From assembly GCF_900186985.1 (NCBI RefSeq), contig NZ_LT906447.1, forward strand, positions 1,798,001 to 1,862,000: a stretch of DNA of 64,000 nt, in the 5' to 3' direction. A program made the translations under genes and the position numbers. Source of the DNA: Staphylococcus piscifermentans. Its GTDB lineage: Bacteria > Bacillota > Bacilli > Staphylococcales > Staphylococcaceae. This document shows, piece by piece, positions 10,339 through 19,883 of the stretch; positions within the stretch are counted from its first letter, which is position 1, and every line of letters starts with the position of its first letter. The notes beneath the pieces were generated by a model. The model made no database searches. It worked only from the letters and a program-made list of their open reading frames with translations, and had not been told where the DNA came from.

Positions 10339-11213
10339 TAATATCTTTCCTTTCGATTTGCAATTTCCTCGAAGAGCTGCACATAGTGGTCGTAACGAAA
10401 TTGTGCAATATTGCCCGCTTCAACTTGCGCTTTGACATTGCATTTCGGTTCCTTAATATGATTGCAGTTACGAAATTTGCATGCTTGTCCATACTCTTGT
10501 ATTTCTAAAAAATAATCTTTCACTTCATCCTTTTGAATGTGATCAAAATCAAGGGCACTGAATCCAGGCGTATCCGCAACAAAGCCACCTTTACGTTCAA
10601 ATAACTCTACATGACGTGTCGTATGCTTTCCTCGATTAAGCGATTTTGAAATTTGGTTCGTTTCTAGTGATAAACCAGGTTGATAAGCGTTCAATAAAGT
10701 AGATTTTCCGACACCGGATTGCCCGCTCAACACAGCCAAGCCGCTTCCCCACGCATCAAAGATGGCTTCGATATTATCATCTTTGCCGACAAATTGTGTA
10801 GAGTATCCAATCTTGCGATAGATTGCTAGATACTGTTCTATGCGTTGAATTTGTGCTTCTGAAGCCATATCTTTTTTAGTTACAATAATGCGAGGATTCA
10901 AACCATAAGAATGTGCTATTACTAAAAAACGATCTACTAATTGCGTTGAAAATTCAGGCTCAACTGCACTCATCACTATAATCAGATGATCTATATTGCT
11001 CACAGGCGGACGCTTCAACTCGTTTCGTCTTTCATGTACATGCTGAATATAACCTTCTGTGACATTTTCAATTTCAAAATCAACAATATCTCCCACAATC
11101 GGGGAAAATTTCTTCTTGCGGAATAAGCCGCGCGGTTTCGTGTCAAACATTTCACTATCTGCATCCACACGATAAACACCGCTTAACGACTTTATTATAC
11201 GTCCTGTTCTCAC
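10338..11213 (-). CDS. rsgA: Ribosome small-subunit-dependent GTPase RsgA
   Basis: RsgA is a circularly permuted GTPase that checks late 30S subunit maturation. The 291-residue protein has an N-terminal OB-fold (about 1-70), then the permuted G motifs: [16 protein letters not shown] and DTPGF. A C-terminal zinc-binding segment carries [14 protein letters not shown]. It overlaps rpe by one base. A 221-base gap separates it from prkC and holds the prkC terminator, so rsgA-rpe-thiN may have its own promoter there. Confidence 0.95.
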   Translation of the reverse strand: MRTGRIIKSLSGVYRVDADSEMFDTKPRGLFRKKKFSPIVGDIVDFEIENVTEGYIQHVHERRNELKRPPVSNIDHLIIVMSAVEPEFSTQLVDRFLVIAHSYGLNPRIIVTKKDMASEAQIQRIEQYLAIYRKIGYSTQFVGKDDNIEAIFDAWGSGLAVLSGQSGVGKSTLLNAYQPGLSLETNQISKSLNRGKHTTRHVELFERKGGFVADTPGFSALDFDHIQKDEVKDYFLEIQEYGQACKFRNCNHIKEPKCNVKAQVEAGNIAQFRYDHYVQLFEEIANRKERY

Positions 11214-11387
11214 CGAGACACCTCTCTTATTACGTTCGTATTCTTCTCCTCATTATATCAAAGGTTTGGCTAATTAACGAAAATATCGACATCAATTTAT
11301 ATGTTCTTAGGAATATGAGAAATATATGGATAATTGGAACGTGGCTAAGTACTTTAATTATCCAGATAGCTACTGCGTCTTTAAAAC

Positions 11388-11425
11388 AGCAAGAGCTGAG
11401 ACATTATTTTGTCCCAGCTCTTGCT
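11388..11425 (-). terminator. Terminator-like inverted repeat after prkC
   Basis: AGCAAGAGCTGAGAC pairs with GTCCCAGCTCTTGCT, a near-perfect 15-base stem with an eight-base loop. It starts about ten bases past the prkC stop. On the minus strand the flank TGGGAGCAAGAGCTGGGAC resembles the recurring staphylococcal repeat also seen at 2021-2038. The T-run is weak, so it may work as an RNA-stabilising hairpin. Confidence 0.55.
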
Positions 11426-11434
11426 CCCACATAT

Positions 11435-13477
11435 TTAATATCCAACATCTTTATCGGCCACAATTTTATCATCGACACGCACTGTATAACCCGCAGTTTT
11501 GCCTTTTTCTATTTTTAAAGGAATCGAAACTGAACGGCTGCTTGTAATATTATAAGTTTGTGAAGATGAAGTACCTGGATGATCTTTATCACGTACAAAG
11601 ACTTCTACTTTCTGACTGTCGCCATCTTTTCCAGAATAAGGTACTTTAACCGTTTCGGTCACTTGTTTGACGTCATCAGAACTTGCTGATTTACCTTCAT
11701 CTTTTTCACTGTCTGAACTGTCCTCTTTACCTGATGATACTACAAAGGTAACAGTTGAATCTTCATCTACAGACTTGCTTGTAGGTGATTGAGATATAAT
11801 TTTGCCTTTTTCTATTTTATCGCTTTTTTCTTCTTTCTCTTTTACAGGTTTCAAGCCTTTTTGCATAAGTTCTTTAGAAGCTTTGTCATAGGATTCACCT
11901 GTATAATTTTTTACATAAACTTGTTTAATACCTAGAGATTCAGTCAGTGCGATATTCGTGTCTTTGATTGGCACATAAGCGTCAGCTGAAATATTTTGAT
12001 TTTCAATCAAGCCGCGCTCAAGTTTAGTTTTAGAGTATTCTTGGTTAATTGAGATATTTTTAAATCCGAGTTTCTTTAAGGCGTCTAATGCGTCTGCCTT
12101 TGTCATACCATATAAGTTAGGCATATGCGCTTTTTGAGGTCCTTTTGAAAGCACGATATTGACTGTTCCATGCTCTGCAACACGTTTGCCAGGCGCAGGA
12201 TCAGTAGTGACAATTTGATTTTCCTGATATTTATCGCTGTACGCTCTCGTTGTTTTCCCGACTTTGATATGATGTTCTTTTAATATCTGCTGTGCTTGGG
12301 CTTCAGATTTTCCTCTTAAATCAGGCGTCTCAATGTATTTATCTCCAAACATACCGAACGCTAAGAATGTAATCAGACCAGCAAGTAAAAGGAAGAAGAT
12401 GAGTGCGAAGAAAAACTTTTTCTTTTTCGAACGTTTTTTCTTCGGCATTTCATAAATCGGACCTTCTCCTCCTTGGAATTTCTGTTGCTCCACAATAGGA
12501 ATCTGCATCGTTTCATTCAACGGTTCTGCTTCTTGTTTCGATGCATTGCGTTGTGCTTCGGGTCCAGGACTCGCTTGCTTAGCAATCGCATCCTTATCAA
12601 TTTCAATCGTCTTTGCAGTGGCTTCCTCAGACACGTACTTTGATTCGTTCGCTCTTGAATTTTTAAGTACACTGCTTAAATCTCTTTTCATACTCTCTGT
12701 ATCTTGATAGCGGTCATTTCTATTCTTTTCCGTAGCCTTTAAAATGACGTTACTAAGCGCCTGTGGTATTTCTGATCGTTGATCTGTCGCATTAGGCATG
12801 GCATCTTGAATATGTTTAATAGCTATACTTACCGCAGTTTCACCAGTAAAAGGCGGTTCTCCTACTAACATTTCATAGAGGACGATACCGATCGAATAGA
12901 TATCTGTAGTCATATCTGTAGATTCACCTCTCGCTTGTTCTGGGGACAGATATTGTACCGTACCGAGAACATGACTCGTTTGCGTCATAGCAGTTTCGCT
13001 TAAAGCTTTTGCAATACCGAAATCTAGTATTCTCAAGGTTTTATGACGATCGACTAAAATATTTTGCGGCTTTATATCTCTATGTACAATTCCCGCTTCA
13101 TGGGCATGTTGAATCCCGTCCAGAATTTGTTCGGCAAAGTTAATTGCAGTCTCAATACTGAGCGGTCCATGCGTTTTAATATATTCAGATAAGGTAGGCC
13201 CTTCGATATATTCCATAACCAAATAAAAATACTCGTTGTTTTCTCCAACATCAATCACATTGACGATATTTTCATGTGATAACTGAGAGGTATTGTGTAC
13301 TTCTCGTTCAAAGCGGCGAATCATTTCCTCTTTTTCATGTGGTGCAATGTGAATCATCTTTACAGCAACTTTGCGATTGAGAATTGAATCTTCAGCGAGG
13401 TAGACATTGCTCATGCCGCCTCCGCCAAGAAATTCAACAATTTTATAGCGCTCATTGATTATTGAACCGATCATCAT
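11435..13477 (-). CDS. prkC: Serine/threonine protein kinase with PASTA repeats (PrkC/Stk1)
   Basis: This is a membrane kinase that senses peptidoglycan fragments or lipid II and phosphorylates cell wall and division proteins. The 680-residue protein has a cytoplasmic kinase domain (about 10-275) with the glycine loop GGGGMSNVYLAED, HRDIKPQN and DFGIAK, a basic linker, one membrane helix (about 350-375), then at least three extracellular PASTA repeats (about 375-590) and a C-terminal extension. The ATG overlaps the stp stop (ATGA); a second ATG follows directly and matches family starts (MIG). Kinase and phosphatase are thus translationally coupled. Confidence 0.95.
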   Translation of the reverse strand: MMIGSIINERYKIVEFLGGGGMSNVYLAEDSILNRKVAVKMIHIAPHEKEEMIRRFEREVHNTSQLSHENIVNVIDVGENNEYFYLVMEYIEGPTLSEYIKTHGPLSIETAINFAEQILDGIQHAHEAGIVHRDIKPQNILVDRHKTLRILDFGIAKALSETAMTQTSHVLGTVQYLSPEQARGESTDMTTDIYSIGIVLYEMLVGEPPFTGETAVSIAIKHIQDAMPNATDQRSEIPQALSNVILKATEKNRNDRYQDTESMKRDLSSVLKNSRANESKYVSEEATAKTIEIDKDAIAKQASPGPEAQRNASKQEAEPLNETMQIPIVEQQKFQGGEGPIYEMPKKKRSKKKKFFFALIFFLLLAGLITFLAFGMFGDKYIETPDLRGKSEAQAQQILKEHHIKVGKTTRAYSDKYQENQIVTTDPAPGKRVAEHGTVNIVLSKGPQKAHMPNLYGMTKADALDALKKLGFKNISINQEYSKTKLERGLIENQNISADAYVPIKDTNIALTESLGIKQVYVKNYTGESYDKASKELMQKGLKPVKEKEEKSDKIEKGKIISQSPTSKSVDEDSTVTFVVSSGKEDSSDSEKDEGKSASSDDVKQVTETVKVPYSGKDGDSQKVEVFVRDKDHPGTSSSQTYNITSSRSVSIPLKIEKGKTAGYTVRVDDKIVADKDVGY

Positions 13478-14217
13478 ACCTTGTCACCTTCTATTTCAGC
13501 TAATACGAAGCTGACGTTATCCGTAGAGTGATACTCTTGCGCTAGATTCAAGAGTGTCTCTCCTTGCTCTTCTAGAGGAAGCGGTTCTGATAACTGCGTT
13601 TGTATGATATGAGGACGTACGAAATCTGTTAAACCATCAGAGTTCAATAAAAGGTAATCATAAAAATTAATACGTTTAATATAAACGTCTGGAATTACCA
13701 TTTTATCCGTCCCCATCACTTTCGTAATAATATTACGTTGGGGGTGTGTAAATGCTTCTTCTTCAGTAATTTGGCCTGTCATCACTAAGTGGTTAACAAA
13801 AGAATGATCGCTCGTAATTTGCTCAATACTGCGGCTGTTCACTAAATAAGCACGTGAATCACCAATATTGGCAATGACTACATGATTATCAAAGATCAGC
13901 GCTGCTACGGCTGTTGTTCCCATGCCGCGAAATGCTTCGTTTGTAGAGGCATGGTGGTATAATTCTCTATTAATTTTCTGCAGTGTCGTGCGCAGCCAAT
14001 CTTCTGCTTGGTCTTCTTCAACAAGATTTTCTGCTTCGAATAATTCTTGAATTCTATTGACCACAAATTGACTTGCAACCTCTCCGGCTTTATGCCCGCC
14101 CATTCCATCACATAAGATGAGCAATTGCTGTTCGGTTTGGTTGTAAAATACGCCTCCTGCATCTTCATTCTTTTCCCTATGATGTCCTGTGTCTGTAAAA
14201 AATTGTGCGTTTAGCAT
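13474..14217 (-). CDS. stp: PP2C-type protein phosphatase, partner of PrkC
   Basis: This metal-dependent serine/threonine phosphatase reverses PrkC phosphorylation. The 247-residue protein has the PPM motifs TDTGHHREKNEDA (N-terminus), LILCDGMGGHKAGEVAS, NIGDSRAYL and LLNSDGLTDFV, with the aspartates that hold the two metal ions. It overlaps prkC by four bases and follows rlmN after six bases. The kinase-phosphatase pair downstream of rsmB-rlmN is a standard Firmicutes arrangement. Confidence 0.95.
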   Translation of the reverse strand: MLNAQFFTDTGHHREKNEDAGGVFYNQTEQQLLILCDGMGGHKAGEVASQFVVNRIQELFEAENLVEEDQAEDWLRTTLQKINRELYHHASTNEAFRGMGTTAVAALIFDNHVVIANIGDSRAYLVNSRSIEQITSDHSFVNHLVMTGQITEEEAFTHPQRNIITKVMGTDKMVIPDVYIKRINFYDYLLLNSDGLTDFVRPHIIQTQLSEPLPLEEQGETLLNLAQEYHSTDNVSFVLAEIEGDKV

Positions 14218-14223
14218 AGGATT

Positions 14224-15318
14224 CTACCTCGTTTCTACTTGACGTTTCTTCGCTCTCAATTGTCCACAAGCTGCATCAATGTCTGAGCCTTGCTCACGTC
14301 TGATTGTTGCATTAATACCAAGTCGTTTGAGTTCTTTTTCAAATTTGAAAATATCTTCTTTCGGTGTTTTCACATAATTACGTTCTGGAACATGGTTTAC
14401 TGGGATTAAGTTAACATGACAATTTAAATTTTGAATTAAATGTGCAAGTTCACGTGCATGCGTTAATTGATCATTGACACCACCGAATAAACCATATTCA
14501 AAGGTAATACGACGATTTGTTTTTTCTTGGTAATATTGAATAGCTTCCATCAATTTTTCAATAGAATAAGCACGGTTAATCGGCATTAATTTAGAACGGA
14601 TTTCATCGTTAGCCGCATGTAAACTTACTGCGAAATTAATTTGGATATCTTCATCCGCAAAATCATAAATACGCGGAATAATGCCAGAAGTTGAGACTGT
14701 AATATGGCGTGCACCGATATTCAAGCCATTATCATGGTTGACGATTTTCAAGAAGTCCATCATTTCATCATAGTTTTCAAACGGTTCCCCAATACCCATA
14801 ATTACGATTTGAGAGACACGTTCGTCTGTCTCATCAAGTGCTTTTTGTACTGTTAAGACTTGAGAAACAATTTCGCCTGCTTCTAAATTACGTTTCAACC
14901 CACCAAGTGTAGAAGCACAGAAAGTACAACCGATACGGCAGCCTACTTGTGTTGTCACACATACTGAATTTCCGTACTCATGACGCATCAATACTGTTTC
15001 GATCGTATAGCCATCTTGTAATTCAAACAAGAATTTAATGGTACCGTCTCTACTTTCTTGTTTCACAACGGTTTCCAAAGTGGTCATTGTAAAGTTATCT
15101 TTTAATACCTCGCGCAAGTCTTTAGATAAGTTGGTCATTTCATCGATGCTGTCAACACGTTTCTCATAAAGCCATTGGAATATTTGTTTCGCTCTGAATT
15201 TCTGTTGGCCGTGTTCTACTAACCAATCTTGCATTTCTTCGTAACGCAATGAATAGATTGATTGTTTATCAAAATCAGGAAGAAAACGATTCTTTTTCTT
15301 CTTTTGAGTAGTTATCAT
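14224..15318 (-). CDS. rlmN: 23S rRNA/tRNA adenine C2-methyltransferase RlmN
   Basis: RlmN is a radical SAM enzyme that methylates A2503 of 23S rRNA (C2) and some tRNAs. The 364-residue protein has the [11 protein letters not shown] cluster motif (CxxxCxxC), the [10 protein letters not shown] segment and a C-terminal [13 protein letters not shown] segment that holds the second catalytic cysteine. It overlaps rsmB by one base and lies six bases before stp. Length matches the staphylococcal protein. Confidence 0.95.
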   Translation of the reverse strand: MITTQKKKKNRFLPDFDKQSIYSLRYEEMQDWLVEHGQQKFRAKQIFQWLYEKRVDSIDEMTNLSKDLREVLKDNFTMTTLETVVKQESRDGTIKFLFELQDGYTIETVLMRHEYGNSVCVTTQVGCRIGCTFCASTLGGLKRNLEAGEIVSQVLTVQKALDETDERVSQIVIMGIGEPFENYDEMMDFLKIVNHDNGLNIGARHITVSTSGIIPRIYDFADEDIQINFAVSLHAANDEIRSKLMPINRAYSIEKLMEAIQYYQEKTNRRITFEYGLFGGVNDQLTHARELAHLIQNLNCHVNLIPVNHVPERNYVKTPKEDIFKFEKELKRLGINATIRREQGSDIDAACGQLRAKKRQVETR

Positions 15319-16625
15319 TACTTATTTTCCTTTCTTCTAATCTTTGTAATAAAGAAACCATCTGAGTTAAAGTCTTGCGGCAAGATTTGTAAAGTTTTTA
15401 CTTCCTCTCCTGTTGTTGGATGTGGGAATGGTTCAAATTCAAAGTCTTTGTTTTGTTTTAAAAATGTATAAATTACATTTTCGTTCTCCATCTGTTCTAT
15501 TGTACATGTTGAATAGACGATAGTGCCACCCGGCTTTACAAAATCTTTAACATTATTCATGATTTCTAATTGTAAAGTGACTAAACCGTCTACTGTATTA
15601 GGTGTTTGTTCGTATTTTATCTCCGGTTTATGACGCAGTACGCCTAAACCGCTGCATGGTGCATCCACTAAAATTTTATCATATACTTTTTGATAAGGCT
15701 TTGTAGCATCATGTTGGAAGGCTGCTATATTTTTCAAGCGCAATTTACGAATGTTATGGTCAATCAAGTCAATCTTATGTTCATGAATATCTGTCGCATC
15801 TACATGCCCGCTTCCATCTAGCAATTCTGCTGTTTGACATGCTTTACCGCCTGGTGCACTGCAAGCATCTAAGATACTTTCGTCCTCAGCCGGCGCTAAG
15901 ATTTGAGCCACAAACATTGAACTTTTATCTTGAATCGATACGATACCATCTTTAAACGCACGGCTTTCAGCTACCGGTCGTCCTGAAATATGCAGACAGT
16001 AATCAATATCTGTATCTTGAGTAACCGTATATCCTTCGTCCTCTAACTGTTGTGTCGCTTGGGCTACTGATTTGCGAGTGAGATTAACGCGTACTGTTTG
16101 TCCAGGACGTTCAAGCATCGCAGCCGCAATACGCTCAGTTGTTTCTAAGCCATGATGCGTCATCCATTGTTTCACAATCCATTTCGGTACACTATACATA
16201 ATAGAAATGCGTTGTTTATCATCTTTAATATCAGCAGGATTCGGTAATTCAGAACGCATCATATTGCGCAAGATACCATTGACTACTTTACTGTTATGCA
16301 AACCGCCACGTGTCTTAGCAATCTCGACTGCTTCATTAATAATGGCATGATCTGGAACCTTATCCAAATAGCGATACTGATAAATACTCATCCACAGTAA
16401 ATAACGCATCCACCCTTTAATTCTCGTTTGTACAAAGGGCTTCAAATAATATTCAAGCGTTAATTTTCTCTTGATTGTTCCATACACTAACTCTGTAAGC
16501 AAATTCTTATCCGCTCTGCTTAAATCATTTGCTTTCAACACTTCATTCAACTTTAAGTTGCTATAAGCTTTATCTTGAAAAATTGCTTCTAAGGTTTCAA
16601 ACGCTAAGCTTCTCACATTCTGCAT
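15318..16625 (-). CDS. rsmB: 16S rRNA cytosine-C5 methyltransferase RsmB
   Basis: RsmB methylates C967 of 16S rRNA (E. coli numbering). The 435-residue protein has an N-terminal NusB-like domain (about 1-140) and a SAM-dependent methyltransferase domain (about 160-435) with [17 protein letters not shown], the [17 protein letters not shown] motif and the catalytic YSTCT segment. It overlaps fmt by one base at its start and rlmN by one base at its end, so the genes are read as one transcript. Confidence 0.95.
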   Translation of the reverse strand: MQNVRSLAFETLEAIFQDKAYSNLKLNEVLKANDLSRADKNLLTELVYGTIKRKLTLEYYLKPFVQTRIKGWMRYLLWMSIYQYRYLDKVPDHAIINEAVEIAKTRGGLHNSKVVNGILRNMMRSELPNPADIKDDKQRISIMYSVPKWIVKQWMTHHGLETTERIAAAMLERPGQTVRVNLTRKSVAQATQQLEDEGYTVTQDTDIDYCLHISGRPVAESRAFKDGIVSIQDKSSMFVAQILAPAEDESILDACSAPGGKACQTAELLDGSGHVDATDIHEHKIDLIDHNIRKLRLKNIAAFQHDATKPYQKVYDKILVDAPCSGLGVLRHKPEIKYEQTPNTVDGLVTLQLEIMNNVKDFVKPGGTIVYSTCTIEQMENENVIYTFLKQNKDFEFEPFPHPTTGEEVKTLQILPQDFNSDGFFITKIRRKENK

Positions 16626-17557
16626 TATTTCAATTCCTTCCCGACTAAGTCCTCTTGATAGCCGCTCAAGAAATTAGCAGTCGGCATACGTTTCTTACCT
16701 GAAAGCTGAATTTCAGTCAAAGCAATCGCATCATCAGAACCTGTGCCGACAATAATAGCTTTTTTAGTTGTTTCTAGAATTTCGCCAGGATTGCCATTTT
16801 TCCCTTCTTCAATACGTGCTGCAAAAAGTTTCATATTCTTATCTTCAAGTTTCGTGTAAGCTACCGGCCATGGAGACAAACCGCGGATATGATTAAAAAT
16901 TTGTTCTGCTGACTGTGTCCAATCAATGCGTTCATCTTCACGGCTGATATTAGAAGCAAAAGTCGCTTCAGCATCATCTTGCTCGATACGCTCATTCGTT
17001 CCATTGATGATTTCAGGCAATGTTTTTTTCAATAAATCTGCACCTAAGAAACTTAATTTATCGTGCATAGTTTCCACATTATCAGAAGCTTCAATCGCAA
17101 TTGCTTGTTGTGAAATAATATCACCAGCATCTAGTTTAGGCGCCATATACATAATTGTGACCCCTGTTTCCTTCTCACCATCAATAATAGCTTGATGAAT
17201 TGGTGCGCCGCCACGATATTTCGGTAGTAAAGAAGCATGCACATTGATTGCACCTAGTTTCGGAGCATCTAATAATGATTTCGGTAAAATCTGACCGAAC
17301 GCAGCCGTTACAATTAAATCTGGTTTCATATCAATTAACGTTTGAAGGTCGTCTGATTGAGCAATTTTTTCTGGTTGATATACTTCAATACCGTTTTCTA
17401 ATGCGACCTTTTTCACTGGTGGCGGTGTCATCACATGTTTACGTCCAACTGGGCGATCAGGCTGTGTCACCACTGCAATCACATCTTCTTCAGCTATCAA
17501 CATTTCTAATACTTTAGTTGAGAAATCAGGTGTTCCCATAAATATTACTCTACTCAT
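16625..17557 (-). CDS. fmt: Methionyl-tRNA formyltransferase
   Basis: Fmt formylates initiator Met-tRNA using 10-formyl-THF. The 310-residue protein begins [18 protein letters not shown] and has [20 protein letters not shown] with the catalytic Asn-His, and LDAGDIISQ. The C-terminal half is the tRNA-binding domain (about 205-310). The start overlaps the upstream deformylase-like gene by eight bases, placing formylation next to a relative of the enzyme that removes formyl groups. Confidence 0.96.
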   Translation of the reverse strand: MSRVIFMGTPDFSTKVLEMLIAEEDVIAVVTQPDRPVGRKHVMTPPPVKKVALENGIEVYQPEKIAQSDDLQTLIDMKPDLIVTAAFGQILPKSLLDAPKLGAINVHASLLPKYRGGAPIHQAIIDGEKETGVTIMYMAPKLDAGDIISQQAIAIEASDNVETMHDKLSFLGADLLKKTLPEIINGTNERIEQDDAEATFASNISREDERIDWTQSAEQIFNHIRGLSPWPVAYTKLEDKNMKLFAARIEEGKNGNPGEILETTKKAIIVGTGSDDAIALTEIQLSGKKRMPTANFLSGYQEDLVGKELK

Positions 17558-18038
17558 CTTCTAAATACGCCTCCAATTCTTCTTCAGTTAATTGTTTTTC
17601 CATTTTTTCTGTAAAAGGAATGCCATTCAATTGATCTACAATATGCAGAAGCATACGTGCAACATCATCATATGCAGTTAATTCTACCTTATTTCCGTGT
17701 AAATCGTAACTTTGAACAACTATCATCTGACTGCGTTCTACCGTCCCGAATACATCTGGAAATGAAACACTGCCCTCTAAGTCTGTCACTGTTTCATCTG
17801 ATTGGCGCTCAATCGTCGGATTAATTAACTGCAACAAACCTTCCGCTTCCATATCAATGATAGCGACTTGCAGTGAAACGCCGATTTGCGGGGCACTTAA
17901 TGCAGAAGCTTCAGTTTCGTACAAAGTATCCTCTATATCTAATAATAACTGTTTTAAATTATTATCAAACTTATTTACTTCATCTGCACGTTCGCGTAAC
18001 TTCGAGCTGTTTGCCGGTACTAATTGTTTCACTGCCAT
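17550..18038 (-). CDS. Peptide deformylase-like protein with degraded active site
   Basis: The 162-residue protein is clearly a deformylase homologue by position next to fmt and by the order of its motifs, but all three catalytic motifs are altered. Motif 1 reads ALSAPQIG (about 46-53) where active enzymes have GxGxAAxQ. Motif 2 reads EGSVS (88-92) where the family has EGCLS, losing the metal-binding cysteine. Motif 3 reads HIVDQ (132-136) where the family has HEIDH, losing the catalytic glutamate and one metal-binding histidine. I conclude that it cannot be a normal metal deformylase. A true Def gene must lie elsewhere. A role in binding nascent chains or ribosomes is possible but not shown. 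Confidence 0.85.
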   Translation of the reverse strand: MAVKQLVPANSSKLRERADEVNKFDNNLKQLLLDIEDTLYETEASALSAPQIGVSLQVAIIDMEAEGLLQLINPTIERQSDETVTDLEGSVSFPDVFGTVERSQMIVVQSYDLHGNKVELTAYDDVARMLLHIVDQLNGIPFTEKMEKQLTEEELEAYLEDE

Positions 18039-18227
18039 TTTATCGACTCCTTAAAAAATTCATCCTTATATTATAGCGTAAATAAGAGAGAAAAGCGATA
18101 GCCCATAGTAAATCCACAATTCTTACAAGCCTGTGACAGTGGTTCAAAATTGCTTAAAACGGGTATATCATAGGTATTGTATAAAGTTTCAATTTATACG
18201 GGTATAGATTTAAGGTGGTGAAGATTC

Positions 18228-18518
18228 TTGGATGATATCAATAGAGATCAGGCATTTGTGGTTGCTGTTCTATATAAATATTATACTGAAAAGATTAATC
18301 ACGGCTCAACGCCTGAAGAAGCAAATGACTTTAAAGATCAGTACTCACTCCAAGAAGATTATTTCTGTGATAAGGATTTAAATGAGTTCTTGGAAAACAG
18401 TAAAGTTTTGTGGGAAAAAGGTTACATTGACGGCAACTGGGATGGCGAAAAAGTAACTGATATTCGAATTTCTGACAAAGGATTCGACGCAGTTAATACT
18501 AATTTATTAAGTAAATAA
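18228..18518 (+). CDS. Small conserved hypothetical protein, TTG start
   Basis: I do not recognise the family. The 96-residue acidic protein has no membrane segment and looks helical. Its second half (NSKVLWEKGYIDGNWDGEKV, then ITDIRISDKGFDAV) resembles the winged-helix tail seen in small YjcQ-type proteins: a helix, a turn, then a strand with an ISDKG-like motif. That resemblance is weak. The start is TTG at 18228, eight bases after AAGGTGG; no in-frame ATG is better placed. It stands alone on the plus strand and ends in a strong terminator. Confidence 0.7.
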   Translation: MDDINRDQAFVVAVLYKYYTEKINHGSTPEEANDFKDQYSLQEDYFCDKDLNEFLENSKVLWEKGYIDGNWDGEKVTDIRISDKGFDAVNTNLLSK

Positions 18519-18537
18519 AAGAATAATTAAGAGTAAG

Positions 18538-18589
18538 AAACGCACTTGTTTAAAACAACTCGATTGTTGTTTAACAAGTGCGTTTTAAA
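18538..18589. terminator. Terminator after the 18228-18518 gene
   Basis: A long near-perfect stem, AAACGCACTTGTTTAAAACAAC against GTTGTTTAACAAGTGCGTTT, with a six-base loop. It lies between two converging genes and can serve both. Confidence 0.88.
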
Positions 18590-18620
18590 ATTGAATAGCA
18601 ATTCAGATCATCTACATCAA

Positions 18621-18938
18621 TTATCTTAAAACAATATATGCTACGATAATTAAAATATTGATTACCAATCTGACACTTTGTTCTAAATAGTAAATTTTAT
18701 GTCTGAATAATTTTTGATAAAGAATAATACCAATTTGAATGGCAGCCAAGCCAAGCACTAATAATGTAACAGCAGCTGCAAATGGATAAATAATAGCGCC
18801 GATATCTAATAAGTTACTTCCGAGAATTAATAAAACTAATGTACTCTTCGGCATCATCTCATTTTTGGTTAATAATAATATGGCTTGTAAAAAATTAAAG
18901 ACTGAAAACAAAATAATCAGCGTTTTAAGAACGATCAT
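18621..18938 (-). CDS. Small integral membrane protein, unknown function
   Basis: The family is not recognised. The 105-residue protein is very hydrophobic and has about four predicted membrane segments (near residues 3-23, 27-50, 52-72 and 87-104), with a short basic loop (KLFRHKIYY) between the last two. No catalytic motif is visible. It is a single leftward gene between two small genes of unknown function and a CpsB-type phosphatase, with 63 bases to the latter, and I see no operon partner. Confidence 0.65.
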   Translation of the reverse strand: MIVLKTLIILFSVFNFLQAILLLTKNEMMPKSTLVLLILGSNLLDIGAIIYPFAAAVTLLVLGLAAIQIGIILYQKLFRHKIYYLEQSVRLVINILIIVAYIVLR

Positions 18939-19001
18939 AGTATCACCTCTTAATTAAACATTATACATGAGAAAGGTATCAGAGGTTAGTAAAATCTTAA
19001 T

Positions 19002-19730
19002 TTAAAAATACTGCATATTATCTATCTTTTTATTGCCTTTCCATACTTTTTCAGCATTCGCTTTGATATAATTTTGAAACGCTTCATCGTTAATTCTCTC
19101 GTAACATTGATCTATGCAGAATACACGGTTATTGCAATTATGTGCATCACTGCCGATTAGATGAAATTTCTTATTTTCAATCATATATTGTGCGGTCTTT
19201 TCAATAAATGGTCCATAATCTCCGAGAATAGATGCAGCATTCATTTGTAGTAAGCAGCCTTGTTTCACTAATTCATCCAATACTTCAGGATGCCTTCTTA
19301 TATAATCATTACGTTCAGGATGCGCAATTACAGGTTGCAGTCCTTCTTGAATAAAACCATCTATAGTTGTTTCAATAAAATCAGGAAATCCTTTGAATGG
19401 CGGTTCGATTAGAAAATAATACTGGCTGTCTGCTAAAGAAAGCAGCTGACCTTTTTCTAAATAATCAAGTGTATAGGGCTCAATATGAATTTCTTGACCA
19501 CCCTTCACTTCAACCTCTATATTTAAGTTCTGCAATTGTTGATTCAATGTTTCGATTTTATGTAGGATTTCCTCTTTATCTGACATAAATGAATTTGTTT
19601 TATAATGTGGTGTCGCAATGATTTTATCAACGCCTGTTGCTTGTGCTGCTTTAGCCATTTCAATCGATTCTTCTATGTCCTTTGCACCATCGTCTATGCC
19701 ATAAATAATGTGGTTGTGCAAATCAATCAT
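19002..19730 (-). CDS. CpsB/YwqE-type PHP-domain tyrosine phosphatase (copy 1)
   Basis: This is a manganese-dependent phosphatase of the PHP fold, a family that dephosphorylates the tyrosine kinases controlling capsule and exopolysaccharide assembly. The 242-residue protein has the metal motifs DLHNHIIYGIDDGAKD (residues 3-18), ATPHY, the GQEIHI segment, IAHPERN and LIGSDAHN. No kinase or polysaccharide gene lies next to it. A second, diverged copy is at 28067-28834. Being solitary, its target must be encoded elsewhere. Confidence 0.88.
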   Translation of the reverse strand: MIDLHNHIIYGIDDGAKDIEESIEMAKAAQATGVDKIIATPHYKTNSFMSDKEEILHKIETLNQQLQNLNIEVEVKGGQEIHIEPYTLDYLEKGQLLSLADSQYYFLIEPPFKGFPDFIETTIDGFIQEGLQPVIAHPERNDYIRRHPEVLDELVKQGCLLQMNAASILGDYGPFIEKTAQYMIENKKFHLIGSDAHNCNNRVFCIDQCYERINDEAFQNYIKANAEKVWKGNKKIDNMQYF

Positions 19731-19883
19731 GCTATCCTTCCTCTCCTCAGACTACATCGTCTCATTATTATTTACCCAATTATTAATGAAAAAAATGAAC
19801 AAGCAACCATCAAAAAAGCTTGAATCGCTTTCTAAATAGTCACTTATCCATGGAATTCGTCTTCCTAATCTGTCTTAAATTAA

